DNA of 64,000 nt from Nocardioides insulae DSM 17944 (GTDB taxonomy: Bacteria; Actinomycetota; Actinomycetes; Propionibacteriales; Nocardioidaceae), in assembly GCF_000422825.1 (NCBI RefSeq), contig NZ_KE383928.1:880930-944929 (forward strand), given 5' to 3'. Shown here in pieces: positions 1 through 9,642 of the stretch (position 1 is the stretch's first letter; the number at the start of each line of letters is the position of its first letter). Both the position numbers and the translations under genes were made by a program. Below the pieces are notes generated by a model that worked only from the letters and a program-made list of their open reading frames with translations, did not search any database and was not told where the DNA came from.

Positions 1-1
1 C

Positions 2-502
2 GACGTGATGGCCCGCCTCGGCCCGGCCGTCCTCGAACCGGAGCACACCCTTGCGGTCGGGCGGCCGGCGCATCCGCTCCCCGACACCGACCTGGCCCCG
101 GTCGCCCCACCGACCGAGGGTGAGATCGTCCTCCGGGTGGTGCCCGGACCCCGGCACGACTGGTTCGTGCCGGAGGCCCTCGAGGTGCTGACCGGCTCGG
201 TCTACCAGGTCACCACCGACAGCGACCGCGTCGGCATGCGGCTCTCCGGCGCAGAGCTGGAGCGTGCCCGCGACGACGAACTCCCCAGCGAGGGGATGGT
301 GCCCGGCGCGCTCCAGGTGCCGCCGTCGGGCCGACCCACCCTGTTCCTCGCCGACCACCCCATGACCGGCGGCTATCCGGTGATCGCGGTGGTCCTCGAC
401 GCTGACCTCGACCTGGCCGCCCAGGCCCGCCCGGGCCAGGGGATCCGGTTCGTTCCGGCCTCCTCCACCTCCTCCCGCCGATCAGGAAGCGACCACCGAT
501 GA
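2..502 (+). CDS. pxpC: 5-oxoprolinase subunit C (PxpC/KipA family), C-terminal part
   Basis: The reading frame is open from the window edge, so the true start lies upstream. The 165 visible residues match the C-terminal half of the biotin-dependent carboxyltransferase / allophanate hydrolase subunit 2 family. The typical features are a [10 protein letters not shown] segment, a DRVGMRLSG segment, a switch to [13 protein letters not shown], then [14 protein letters not shown]. PxpC works with PxpA and PxpB in ATP-dependent opening of 5-oxoproline to glutamate. Its stop overlaps the start of the DUF1445 gene (ATGA), so the two are probably translationally coupled. The last 15 or so residues are Ser/Arg-rich and look non-conserved. 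The family call is firm; pyroglutamate rather than urea-derived substrates is inferred from the family. Confidence 0.85.
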   Translation, partial: DVMARLGPAVLEPEHTLAVGRPAHPLPDTDLAPVAPPTEGEIVLRVVPGPRHDWFVPEALEVLTGSVYQVTTDSDRVGMRLSGAELERARDDELPSEGMVPGALQVPPSGRPTLFLADHPMTGGYPVIAVVLDADLDLAAQARPGQGIRFVPASSTSSRRSGSDHR

Positions 503-1296
503 GCAGCGCCGCCATGAGCGAACCCGCCGCGATGTCCCCCGACCGGGCCCGGGCGATCTTCCGGGCCGGCCGGCGTACGCCGACCGCGGGCTGGTGTGCC
601 GGCTACACCCAGGCCAACCTGATCGCGGTGCCCCGCGATCTCGCCTACGACGTGCTCCTGTTCGCCCAGCGCAACGCGCAGCCGTGTCCGGTGCTGGACG
701 TCACCGAGCCGGGCGAGCTCTCGGCGGGGATCTTCGCCGGCGACCTGCGCACCGACCTGCCCGGCTACCGCATCTACCGCGACGGCGACCTGGTCGAGGA
801 GGTGAGCGACGCGTCGCCGTACTGGCGCGATGACCTGGTGGCCTTCCTGATCGGCTGCAGCTTCACCTTCGAGGACGCGCTGCTCGAGGCCGGCGTCCCG
901 GTGCGTCACATCGAGGCGGGCAGCAACGTGCCGATGTACCGCACCTCGCGCCAGTGCCGCCCCGCCGGCTCGCTGTCGGGGCCCATGGTGGTCTCGATGC
1001 GACCGGTCCCCGCCGAGTCGGTGGCGACCGCGGTGCGGGTCACCTCGCGCTATCCGGCCGTGCACGGAGCGCCGGTCCACGTGGGTGACCCCCGCGCCCT
1101 GGGCATCGCGGACCTGGACGCGCCCGACTTCGGCGACCCCGTCGAGGTCCGCCCCGGTGAGGTGCCGGTCTTCTGGGCCTGTGGCGTCACCCCGCAGGCC
1201 GCCGTGATGCAGTCCCGGCCCGCCTTCGCCATCGGACACGCTCCGGGCATGATGGCGATCACCGACGCCCGCGACTCGAGCTTCCTGGTGCCCTGA
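499..1296 (+). CDS. putative hydro-lyase, DUF1445 family
   Basis: A 265-residue protein with the DUF1445 hallmarks: GYTQANLI near residue 36, [10 protein letters not shown] near 115, and FWACGVTPQ followed by HAPG near 225-250. The ATG overlaps the upstream pxpC stop. A start a few codons later (Met6 or Met12) is possible. The biochemical activity of bacterial members is poorly defined. The mitochondrial D-glutamate cyclase DGLUCY carries a DUF1445 region, and its product is 5-oxo-D-proline. Coupling to a 5-oxoprolinase subunit therefore suggests a role in D-glutamate/5-oxoproline handling; that link is inference. Confidence 0.85.
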   Translation: MSSAAMSEPAAMSPDRARAIFRAGRRTPTAGWCAGYTQANLIAVPRDLAYDVLLFAQRNAQPCPVLDVTEPGELSAGIFAGDLRTDLPGYRIYRDGDLVEEVSDASPYWRDDLVAFLIGCSFTFEDALLEAGVPVRHIEAGSNVPMYRTSRQCRPAGSLSGPMVVSMRPVPAESVATAVRVTSRYPAVHGAPVHVGDPRALGIADLDAPDFGDPVEVRPGEVPVFWACGVTPQAAVMQSRPAFAIGHAPGMMAITDARDSSFLVP

Positions 1297-1308
1297 GCCG
1301 CTGGGCGG

Positions 1309-2478
1309 TCAACCGAGGGGGAGCGGCTCCACCAGCAGGCAGGTGCCCTCACCGGCGACCCGGGTGAGCACGATGGTGGCCTCCTCGGTGCCGACGAGGG
1401 AGAGCCGCTTGCGCAGTTGATCGGGGACGACGGAGACGCCGCGCTTCTTGATCGTCAGCCGGCCGATGTGACGGCTGCGTAGGGCCGCCCGCAATTGCTT
1501 CTCGCGGTAGGGGAGCTCCTCGAGCACGCGGTAGCCCCGGGCGAAGGGGGAGCGGAAGGCCGCGTCGCCGGTGACGTAGGCGATGTGCTCGTCGACCAGG
1601 CCGCCGCCGACCCCGGCGGCGACCGCGGTGACCAGGCCGGCCCGGATGACGGCTCCGTCGGGTTCGTAGAGGAACTCGCCCACCGTCCGCACCTGGGCGC
1701 CGGGATCGTCGTCCTCGGTGAGGGTGGCCAGCCCGCCGTCCCCGATCACGGTCGCCCGCCGGGCCGCCGTGGCGAGGCGGCCCGCCCACAGTGCGGCCTC
1801 CTTGACCTCGCCGTGATCGCTGACCCACTCCGCCTCCACTCCCGCAGGGACGAGATCGTGCGGGATGCCGGGCGCGACCTTGACGCAGGCGTCGCGGCGC
1901 AGCAGTGACTCCACGAACGGCCACGGCGGCGTCCAGCCGTCGACGTCGAAGACCCGGCCGCGCGCCGACCTACGGGCCGGGTCGGCGAAGGCAACGTCGA
2001 AGCCGGTGTGGTCGACGGCGGTGGCATCGGCCACCTGGACGGCCCCCGGCAGGTTCAATGCGGCGAGGTTCGCCTCGGCCACCGCCACCCGGACGGGATC
2101 CAGGTCGATCCCGGCGACGGTGATCCCGGCCCGGGCGGCGGCGATCAGGTCACCACCGATGCCGCAGCCGAGATCGATGAGGGTGCCGGCCCCGAAGGCG
2201 TTCAGGCGCGCGGCTCGGTGGGTGGCGACAGGCCGCCGGGTGGCCTGCTCCAGGCCGTCGGGGGTGAAGTACATCCGCGCGGCGTCCGTCCCGAACTTGG
2301 CGCTCGCCCGGGCGCGCAGGTCGACCTGGGTCAGCGCCGCCGCCACCTGCGCCGGCTCGGCCGTACGCCGGAGCTCGGTCTGGGCGCGCAGCGGGTCCAG
2401 GTCGGCCAGATCGCCGGCCCGGGCCTGGAGCTCCTGGCCCTCGTCGGTGAGCAGCCACCCGAACGCATCCAGATCCAT
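1309..2478 (-). CDS. class I SAM-dependent methyltransferase with THUMP-like C-terminal domain
   Basis: 389 residues starting at the ATG at 2478. The open frame continues far upstream through groES antisense sequence, but protein-like composition begins here. The SAM-binding motif I (LIDLGCGIGGD) lies near residue 110, followed by an acidic GIDLDP loop. The catalytic-region motif FADPARR lies near residue 170; DPA/PR-type motifs occur in nucleic-acid and small-molecule methyltransferases. The C-terminal about 75 residues, with IKKRGVSV and a final LVEPLPLG, match the THUMP-like domain attached to this family. The substrate is unknown, possibly RNA. The gene converges on the DUF1445 gene with 12 bases between stops and stands divergent from groES. 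Confidence 0.85.
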   Translation of the reverse strand: MDLDAFGWLLTDEGQELQARAGDLADLDPLRAQTELRRTAEPAQVAAALTQVDLRARASAKFGTDAARMYFTPDGLEQATRRPVATHRAARLNAFGAGTLIDLGCGIGGDLIAAARAGITVAGIDLDPVRVAVAEANLAALNLPGAVQVADATAVDHTGFDVAFADPARRSARGRVFDVDGWTPPWPFVESLLRRDACVKVAPGIPHDLVPAGVEAEWVSDHGEVKEAALWAGRLATAARRATVIGDGGLATLTEDDDPGAQVRTVGEFLYEPDGAVIRAGLVTAVAAGVGGGLVDEHIAYVTGDAAFRSPFARGYRVLEELPYREKQLRAALRSRHIGRLTIKKRGVSVVPDQLRKRLSLVGTEEATIVLTRVAGEGTCLLVEPLPLG

Positions 2479-2576
2479 GCCCCGATCCTCCCAGGCGGCA
2501 CGTCGTCCGGGTTCCTCGAGGCCGGTCCGGCCCAGCTGCCTCGCCGGTGGGCCGGGATGAACACCTGGTGTCCTCT

Positions 2577-2603
2577 CTGGCACTCCTTGAGGGCGAGTGC
2601 TAG
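2577..2603 (+). promoter_or_regulatory. CIRCE operator 1 (HrcA site)
   Basis: CTGGCACTC, a 9-base spacer, then GAGTGCTAG. The arms match the CIRCE consensus TTAGCACTC-N9-GAGTGCTAA with 8 of 9 bases complementary. This is the site bound by the HrcA repressor upstream of groES operons in Actinomycetota. hrcA itself is not in the window. Confidence 0.9.
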
Positions 2604-2611
2604 CGTTTGCG

Positions 2612-2638
2612 TTGGCACTCTCCCCGTGAGTGTGCCAA
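2612..2638 (+). promoter_or_regulatory. CIRCE operator 2 (HrcA site)
   Basis: TTGGCACTC, a 9-base spacer, then GTGTGCCAA. The arms are complementary at 8 of 9 positions. It lies only 8 bases after the first CIRCE box, in tandem, and about 100 bases before the groES start. Two CIRCE copies suggest tight, possibly cooperative, HrcA repression. Confidence 0.85.
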
Positions 2639-2742
2639 TCGCTTGCCAGAGCCGAGGGCGACCCCCGCGACGGCGCCAGACGCAGATCCGGCAGGCACAT
2701 GTCATCCGCCCTAAGCAACAAGGATAAGTGGAGGTCGACAAC

Positions 2743-3039
2743 GTGTCGGTCAACATCAAGCCCCTCGAGGACCGCGTCCTGGTGAAGCAGGTCGAGGCTG
2801 AGCAGACCACCGCTTCTGGTCTGGTCATCCCGGACACCGCCAAGGAGAAGCCCCAGGAGGGCGAGGTCGTGGCCGTGGGCCCGGGCCGGTTCAACGAGGA
2901 CGGCGACGAGCGCGTCCCGATGGACGTGAAGGTCGGCGACAAGGTCATCTACAGCAAGTACGGCGGCACCGAGGTCAAGTACGCCGGCGAGGAGTTCCTT
3001 CTCCTCTCCACCCGCGACATCCTCGCGATCGTTTCCTGA
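2743..3039 (+). CDS. groES: co-chaperonin GroES (Cpn10)
   Basis: 98 residues beginning [12 protein letters not shown] after a GTG start. A GTG 15 bases upstream would add MEVDN, but the strong GGAGGT at 2730-2735 sits 7 bases before 2743 and fixes the start there. GroES forms the heptameric lid on GroEL. The mobile loop ([14 protein letters not shown]) and the C-terminal segment [12 protein letters not shown] are present. It is followed after 82 bases by groEL, and both are expected to be controlled by the two CIRCE boxes. Confidence 0.98.
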   Translation: MSVNIKPLEDRVLVKQVEAEQTTASGLVIPDTAKEKPQEGEVVAVGPGRFNEDGDERVPMDVKVGDKVIYSKYGGTEVKYAGEEFLLLSTRDILAIVS

Positions 3040-3091
3040 TCTGATCCGGGACGTCATGCGAGTCGGTTGCTTCCGCAGCCGCCTCGCGTGA

Positions 3092-4753
<1,662 letters not shown>

Positions 4754-4774
4754 CCTCACCCTCGCAGCCACACC

Positions 4775-4813
4775 ACACGGCCCGGCGTACCGCACTGGTA
4801 CGCCGGGCCGTGT
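4775..4813 (+). terminator. terminator hairpin after groEL1
   Basis: A perfect 17-bp inverted repeat, ACACGGCCCGGCGTACC, with a 5-base loop (GCACT) and its exact complement, followed by CGTTGTT. It lies between the convergent groEL1 and AI-2E family genes and probably works for both. Confidence 0.9.
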
Positions 4814-4870
4814 CGTTGTTCGGGGGTTGCTCGGCCGGGAGACCTCATCGGGGCCCGGCCGGCCGGATGC

Positions 4871-5959
4871 TCAGGCCTGGGCGGGAGTCTCCGGTGCCGG
4901 CGGGGTCTCGGGCGCGACCGCCTTCTCCTCCGGCTTGCTCGCGATGAGGGGCAGGACCCAGCGGGCATCGGGGTCGGCCTCGACCAGGGTGGCCCGGACC
5001 AGGAGCGTGAGCGGCACCGCCAGCAGGGCACCGAGCGGGCCGATCGCCCACGCCCAGAAGACCAGGGACAGGAAGGTGATGGTCGCCGAGAGCCCGACCC
5101 GGTCGCCGACCACCCGGGGCTGGATCACGGACTGGATCAGGAAGTTGATGACGCTGTAGACCGCGATCACCACCAGCATCAGACCCGGCCCGCCCTCGAG
5201 CAGTCCGATCAGGGCCGGCGGGATCACGCCGATGACGAAGCCGATGTTGGGGATGAAGTTGGTGACGAAGGCCAGCACACCCCACACGAACGCGGCGGGG
5301 ATGCCCAGCAGCCACAGCGCGCCGACGTCGATGATGGCCACGATGAGACCGAACCCGGCCGAGACGGCCATGTAGTTGCGGGTGCCCAGGGCGAAGGAGC
5401 GCATGGCGTCGATGAAGTAGGGGCGCCGCGCGTGGATGGACTCCATCACCTGGTTGGTGCGGGTGGTGTCGAAGGCCAGGAAGAGAAGCAGGGTCAGGAT
5501 GAAGACCAGCCCAGAGACGATGCCGAGGGCACTGGAGAGGATCTCGCCCGCCGCACTGAGCAGGGAGCCGAGATCGAATGCGTCGGCGATCGCGTCGATC
5601 TGCTCCTCCCCGATCCCCAGCCCGCTGAGCTGCGAGGTGAAGTCGTTGATGGTCGAGCGGATCTCCGCGGAGTACTCGGGGACCAGGGTGGCGGTGCGCG
5701 CGACCGAGACGACCAGTGCGAGCGCCAGCGCGATCAACACGAAGTAGGCCACCAGCACCATCAAGGTGGAGGCCAGCCAGTCCGGCATGCCGGTGGCCCG
5801 CAGCCGGCGCCGCAGTGGGTGCACCGTGATGGTGAGGACGAGAGCCAGGAAGGCGGGTCCTACGAGTTCGGCCACCGCCTGGATGCCCGCCATCGCGATG
5901 GTGAAGGCCGCTCCCACTGCGAGTACGACGACGATGCGGGGGTACTTCTGGGTCTCCAT
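4871..5959 (-). CDS. AI-2E family transporter (PerM/YhhQ-like permease)
   Basis: 362 residues with about seven to eight hydrophobic segments and the family layout. There are two N-terminal helices (VVVLAVGAAFTIAMAG), a helix pair ending near residue 95, and a polar periplasmic-type stretch of about 60 residues. The helical block then carries GVLAFVTNFIPNIGFVIG, the most conserved family motif. The C-terminus carries VGLSATITFLSLVFWAWAIGPLGALLAVPLT, followed by a soluble Pro/Glu/Ala-rich tail. The start is supported by GAAGGGTGAGG upstream. Members export varied solutes; AI-2 transport is known for only one branch, so the substrate is unknown. Confidence 0.9.
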   Translation of the reverse strand: METQKYPRIVVVLAVGAAFTIAMAGIQAVAELVGPAFLALVLTITVHPLRRRLRATGMPDWLASTLMVLVAYFVLIALALALVVSVARTATLVPEYSAEIRSTINDFTSQLSGLGIGEEQIDAIADAFDLGSLLSAAGEILSSALGIVSGLVFILTLLLFLAFDTTRTNQVMESIHARRPYFIDAMRSFALGTRNYMAVSAGFGLIVAIIDVGALWLLGIPAAFVWGVLAFVTNFIPNIGFVIGVIPPALIGLLEGGPGLMLVVIAVYSVINFLIQSVIQPRVVGDRVGLSATITFLSLVFWAWAIGPLGALLAVPLTLLVRATLVEADPDARWVLPLIASKPEEKAVAPETPPAPETPAQA

Positions 5960-6104
5960 GCCTCACCCTTCTTTCTGATCGCGTCGACGCTATCGGCTCG
6001 CGGCGACCCCCGCGACGTGCCACCCCGGCGTGGCCGGCGGGGAATCGCCCGTCGTCGGCCGCTAGGGTCGGTATCCGGTCCACCAGCAGCCCAGGAGGGT
6101 CCCC

Positions 6105-6731
6105 ATGCTTCGTGACTGGCTCAATCTCTCGTGGAAGACCTTGATGGTCCGCGGGTTCATCGCGCTCGGGTTCGGTCTGGTCGTGATGATCTGGCCCGAG
6201 CCGACCGTGATCACCCTGATGGTGCTGTGGGGCATCTTCGCCCTGGTCGAGGCCCTGGCGATGTTCGCGTCCTCGGTACGCTCCGGGGTCCCGACCGGTG
6301 CCCGGATCACCTACGCCGTGATGGGCCTGGTCGCCCTCGCGGTCGGCGTACTCGCGCTGGCGAGGCCGTCGATGACCGCGGCCGCGGTCACCCTCCTGAT
6401 CGGCATCTGGCTCCTGGTCAGAGCGGTCTTCGAGGTGGCCGGCGCCTTCTCGGCTGCGGGATTCGCGCGCGGGCTGCTGATCGGCAGCGCCATCGCCGAC
6501 GTCGTCATCGGACTCCTGTTCGTGACCAACCCCGGCAGGTCGACCCTGGCGGTGGCCTTCCTGCTCGGGCTCCTGCTCGCGATCTGGGGCCTCATCTTCG
6601 TGATCGCCGGCTTCGTGATGCGGAAGATGGCCCGCGATCTGGAGCCCACGGTGGGCGAGGTGATCAGTTCCCACGACGAGACTCCGGGGGAGTCGGAGGG
6701 CCGAGGCCCGACCCCGCCCGGACTCACCTGA
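6105..6731 (+). CDS. HdeD family membrane protein (DUF308)
   Basis: 208 residues with six predicted membrane helices arranged as repeated hairpins (ALGFGLVVMIWPEPTVITLMVLWGIFALVEA and similar later repeats), which is the DUF308/HdeD pattern. The name comes from an acid-resistance protein of E. coli; the actinobacterial role is unknown. A GGAGG ribosome site (cccaggagggtccccATG) supports the start. The last 40 residues are soluble, acidic and Pro-rich. It ends at a terminator shared with the convergent DUF7144 gene. Confidence 0.85.
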   Translation: MLRDWLNLSWKTLMVRGFIALGFGLVVMIWPEPTVITLMVLWGIFALVEALAMFASSVRSGVPTGARITYAVMGLVALAVGVLALARPSMTAAAVTLLIGIWLLVRAVFEVAGAFSAAGFARGLLIGSAIADVVIGLLFVTNPGRSTLAVAFLLGLLLAIWGLIFVIAGFVMRKMARDLEPTVGEVISSHDETPGESEGRGPTPPGLT

Positions 6732-6764
6732 CCCGCTCGGATCCGGCTCGCCGGCCCGGACGAG

Positions 6765-6800
6765 GGGGCGCCGCCGGTCCGACCCGACCGGCGGCGCCTC
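6765..6800 (+). terminator. bidirectional terminator hairpin
   Basis: GGGGCGCCGCCGGTC and GACCGGCGGCGCCTC pair over 15 bases with one mismatch around a 6-base loop. It lies between two convergent genes (HdeD-like and DUF7144-like). Confidence 0.75.
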
Positions 6801-6831
6801 ACCCTGCCCATTGACAAGCCGCACCTACATA

Positions 6832-7215
6832 TCAGTCGTCGTCGGTGGCGACGAACATCGCCCAGATGATGACCACCGAGAGGGCGATCATGATGATCGC
6901 CCAGATCGGGGTGTACGGCAGCCACATGAAGTTGGCGATCAGCACCATGGCCGCGACCACCACGCCGAGGGCGCGGGCCCATGCGGCCCGGCGGAAGACG
7001 AAGAAGCCGACCGCGCCCAGGGCGAGGCCGAGGATGATGTGGCTCCAGCCCCAGGCGGTGCGGTCGAACTCGAAGGTGTAGTTGATCCCTTCGAGCACGA
7101 CGTCGTTCTGGAAGAGCGCCACGACGCCTTCGATGATCTGGAGGCAGGCGACGACCATCATCATCATGCCGGCGAAGGCGGCCAGGCCGTTGGCCCAGGT
7201 ACGGGTGGTGGTCAT
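6832..7215 (-). CDS. four-helix membrane protein, DUF7144-like
   Basis: 127 residues with four hydrophobic helices. The protein begins TTTRTWANGLAAFAGMMMMVVACLQIIEGVVALF and carries a conserved-looking WGWSHIILGLALGAVGFFVF segment. It matches the small actinobacterial membrane family now called DUF7144; the function is unknown. A GTG seven codons upstream is possible, but the GAGAGGGG ribosome site lies between the two and points to the ATG at 7215. It ends with ATDDD. Confidence 0.75.
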   Translation of the reverse strand: MTTTRTWANGLAAFAGMMMMVVACLQIIEGVVALFQNDVVLEGINYTFEFDRTAWGWSHIILGLALGAVGFFVFRRAAWARALGVVVAAMVLIANFMWLPYTPIWAIIMIALSVVIIWAMFVATDDD

Positions 7216-7493
7216 GACGTGGGTTTCCCCTCTCACGTTGGCCCCGCGGGCGCAGGGCGCGGCAAGCCAGACTCTAGGGAAACGCTGACCGATCCCGCTC
7301 GCTGCGCGCCGCGATGCGGCACGCCGAACTTCGCCGCGCTCGCTCGATGGGTCCAGCGTGCCCTCGCTCCCACGGTTGCCGGACGCACTCGCCTCGCGTC
7401 GCCGGTATCGATCGGCGATTCCTAGCGCGCGGTGGCTCCCCCGGGGTGGGCGACTCTCCTAGATTGATGGCGATGGAGAGGGGTGGTCCCAGG

Positions 7494-9560
7494 ATGGGTA
7501 CGCCGGCGGCCGCGCGCCGCGCCGAGCAACCGGAGGGTGGCCGCTGGAGACTGCGGTGGGGTGACCTCGGCCGTGCGCTGCTCGCCCTCGCCGGAGGCAC
7601 CTGCGGGGTGCTGCTGGCGTCCTGGCTGCTGCCCGGTTTCGCCGTGGCGAACACCTGGCAGGCGGTGGTCGTCGCCCTGCTGTTGTTGGTGGCCGGGCTG
7701 GTGCTGCGCCCCTTCCTGGTGTGGGCCGCGGTGCTGACCGGGTGGGTGGGGGCGGTGCTGCTCGGGTTCTTCGGTCAGGCCCTGCTGCTGTGGCTCGCGC
7801 TGGCCGCCGCGCTGGGTGAGGAGGCCGGCTTCTTCACCACCCTCGTCGCCTCATGGATCATCGCCGCGGTCTCCACGCTGGTGGCGTGGGTGGCGACCGC
7901 GGGCACCGACGATGCGGTGACCTCCCAACTCCTGGGCCGGGCGCACCGCTCCCCGCAGCGGGTGCCGGACCCGGAGATCCCCGGGATCGTCTTCATCCAG
8001 GCCGACGGTGTGCCCTTCCCGGTGCTGGACTGGGGCGTGCGCGCAGGCACCCTGCCCACGCTGACCCGCTGGGTGCGCGGCGGGAGCCACAAGATGGTGG
8101 AGTGGCGACCAGCGCTGCCGGCGACCACGCCGGCCAGTCAGCTGGGCATCCTGCACGGCACCATCGACGGGGTGCCCGCCTTCCGCTGGGTGGACCGGGA
8201 ACTCGGACGCACGCTGGTCGCCAACCAGCCGGGTGACGCCGCGGTGATCGAGCGCAAGCACAGCAACGGCCGTGGATTGCTCGCCGACGATGGGGTGTCG
8301 GTGAGCAACCTGTTCACCGGTGACGCGCCGACCGCGCTGGCGACGATGAGCGCCGTGGGTCGTAGCCAGGAGACCCGGCAGACCCGGGAGATGATCTCCA
8401 CCTTCCTGGCCCGGCCGAACGGCTGGGCGAGATCGCTGTCCCGTTCGATCAGCGAGATCGCCCGCGAGCGCTTCCAGTCCTCCCAGGCGCGTCGGCGCGA
8501 CGTACGACCCCGCGTGCACCGCGGCTGGAGCTTCACCCTCGAACGTGCGGCGATCAACGGCGTCCTCCGCGACCTCAACACCACCCTGGTCGGGGAGGCG
8601 ATGCTCCAGGGCAAGCGGTCGATCTACGTCGACTTCGTCGACTACGACACCGTGGCACACCACGTCGGACTGATGCAGCCCGAGGCGCTCAGCGCCCTGG
8701 AGGGGATCGACGCGGTACTGGGCCACCTCGAGCGACTGAGCGCGGTCACCCCACGGCCCTACCACCTGGTGGTCCTCTCCGATCACGGTCAGAGCCAGGG
8801 CGAGATCTTCGAGGACAGGTACGGTGAGGGACTGGCCGAGCTGGTCGCCCGGCTCAGCGACGCCCGGGTCCACAGCGCCTACGACAACGCCGAGGGCACC
8901 GGGGCACTCACCTCGATGGTCGGCGGTGCCGGTGACCCCGAGACGGTGATGGGTCGGGCGATGTCCCGGGCCTCGGCCCGGCTCGCCGAGCACGCGGAGA
9001 CGCTCGCCTCCGGCACCAGCGCTCGACCGGCCGCCGAGGAGCACGCCTTCGAGGTCTTCGGCTCCGGCAATCTCGGTCTGATCTACGTCGCCGGAGCCGG
9101 GCAGCGGCTCCGTCTGGACGAACTGGTCGACCGCTTCCCCGCCCTCGTGCCCGGCCTGGCAGCGCATCCGGGGATCGGGTTCGTGGTGGTCGACACCGCC
9201 GAGCACGGTCCGGTGGTGCTCGGCGCCGAGGGCGAGCACCACCTTCGCGAGGGAGTCGTGACCGGGATCGACCCGCTGCGCGGCTTCGGTCCCGAGGCGC
9301 CGGAGTTCGTGCTGCGCGCCGCCTCGATGCCCGAGGCCCCCGACATCTACGTCAACAGCCTGGTCGACGACTTCGGCGAGGTGGCGGCCTTCGAGGGGCT
9401 GGTGGGCTGCCACGGGGGACTCGGCGGATGGCAGGACCGGGCGATGCTGGTCTGGCCGGCCGAACTGCCGCCGCCCCCGGAGATGATCACCGGGGCCGAC
9501 GCGCTCCACCGGGTCCTGGTCGGGTGGCTGGAGCATCTCGGCCACCGCCGGGACCTGTGA
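7494..9560 (+). CDS. membrane-anchored phosphodiesterase/alkaline-phosphatase-superfamily protein with holin-like N-terminus
   Basis: About 688 residues. The first about 140 hold four hydrophobic helices like the phage-holin-family (Mycobacterium phage 1-type) domain. The rest is a type I phosphodiesterase/nucleotide pyrophosphatase fold. GIVFIQADGVPFPVLDWG carries the first metal-binding Asp, and PATTPASQLGILHG the Thr nucleophile region. YVDFVDYDTVAHHVG and VVLSDHGQSQG carry the later metal-binding Asp/His residues. The substrate is unknown; lipid headgroups or envelope phosphodiesters are possible. ATGs at 7467 and 7473 are alternatives, but GGAGAGGGG at 7475-7483 fits the ATG at 7494. The C-terminal GCHGGLGGWQDRAMLVWP also fits the superfamily. 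Confidence 0.8.
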   Translation: MGTPAAARRAEQPEGGRWRLRWGDLGRALLALAGGTCGVLLASWLLPGFAVANTWQAVVVALLLLVAGLVLRPFLVWAAVLTGWVGAVLLGFFGQALLLWLALAAALGEEAGFFTTLVASWIIAAVSTLVAWVATAGTDDAVTSQLLGRAHRSPQRVPDPEIPGIVFIQADGVPFPVLDWGVRAGTLPTLTRWVRGGSHKMVEWRPALPATTPASQLGILHGTIDGVPAFRWVDRELGRTLVANQPGDAAVIERKHSNGRGLLADDGVSVSNLFTGDAPTALATMSAVGRSQETRQTREMISTFLARPNGWARSLSRSISEIARERFQSSQARRRDVRPRVHRGWSFTLERAAINGVLRDLNTTLVGEAMLQGKRSIYVDFVDYDTVAHHVGLMQPEALSALEGIDAVLGHLERLSAVTPRPYHLVVLSDHGQSQGEIFEDRYGEGLAELVARLSDARVHSAYDNAEGTGALTSMVGGAGDPETVMGRAMSRASARLAEHAETLASGTSARPAAEEHAFEVFGSGNLGLIYVAGAGQRLRLDELVDRFPALVPGLAAHPGIGFVVVDTAEHGPVVLGAEGEHHLREGVVTGIDPLRGFGPEAPEFVLRAASMPEAPDIYVNSLVDDFGEVAAFEGLVGCHGGLGGWQDRAMLVWPAELPPPPEMITGADALHRVLVGWLEHLGHRRDL

Positions 9561-9642
9561 CCGGGCTACGGTCGCGCCGGCCCGATCCGGCTCGGCCGCC
9601 GGGTCGGCGTCCATCGCTCCGCGTCGGCGGAGGGGAGGGAGT

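Noticed and set aside
4845..6824. 659-codon frame across the HdeD and AI-2E region
   Set aside because: It crosses the 5' end of one gene and is antisense to another; Arg/Asp/His-rich shadow sequence.
7216..7493. possible extended N-terminus or small gene upstream of the holin-phosphodiesterase gene
   Set aside because: The frame opens at 7314, but the Arg/Cys-rich translation is not protein-like and the ribosome site fits 7494.
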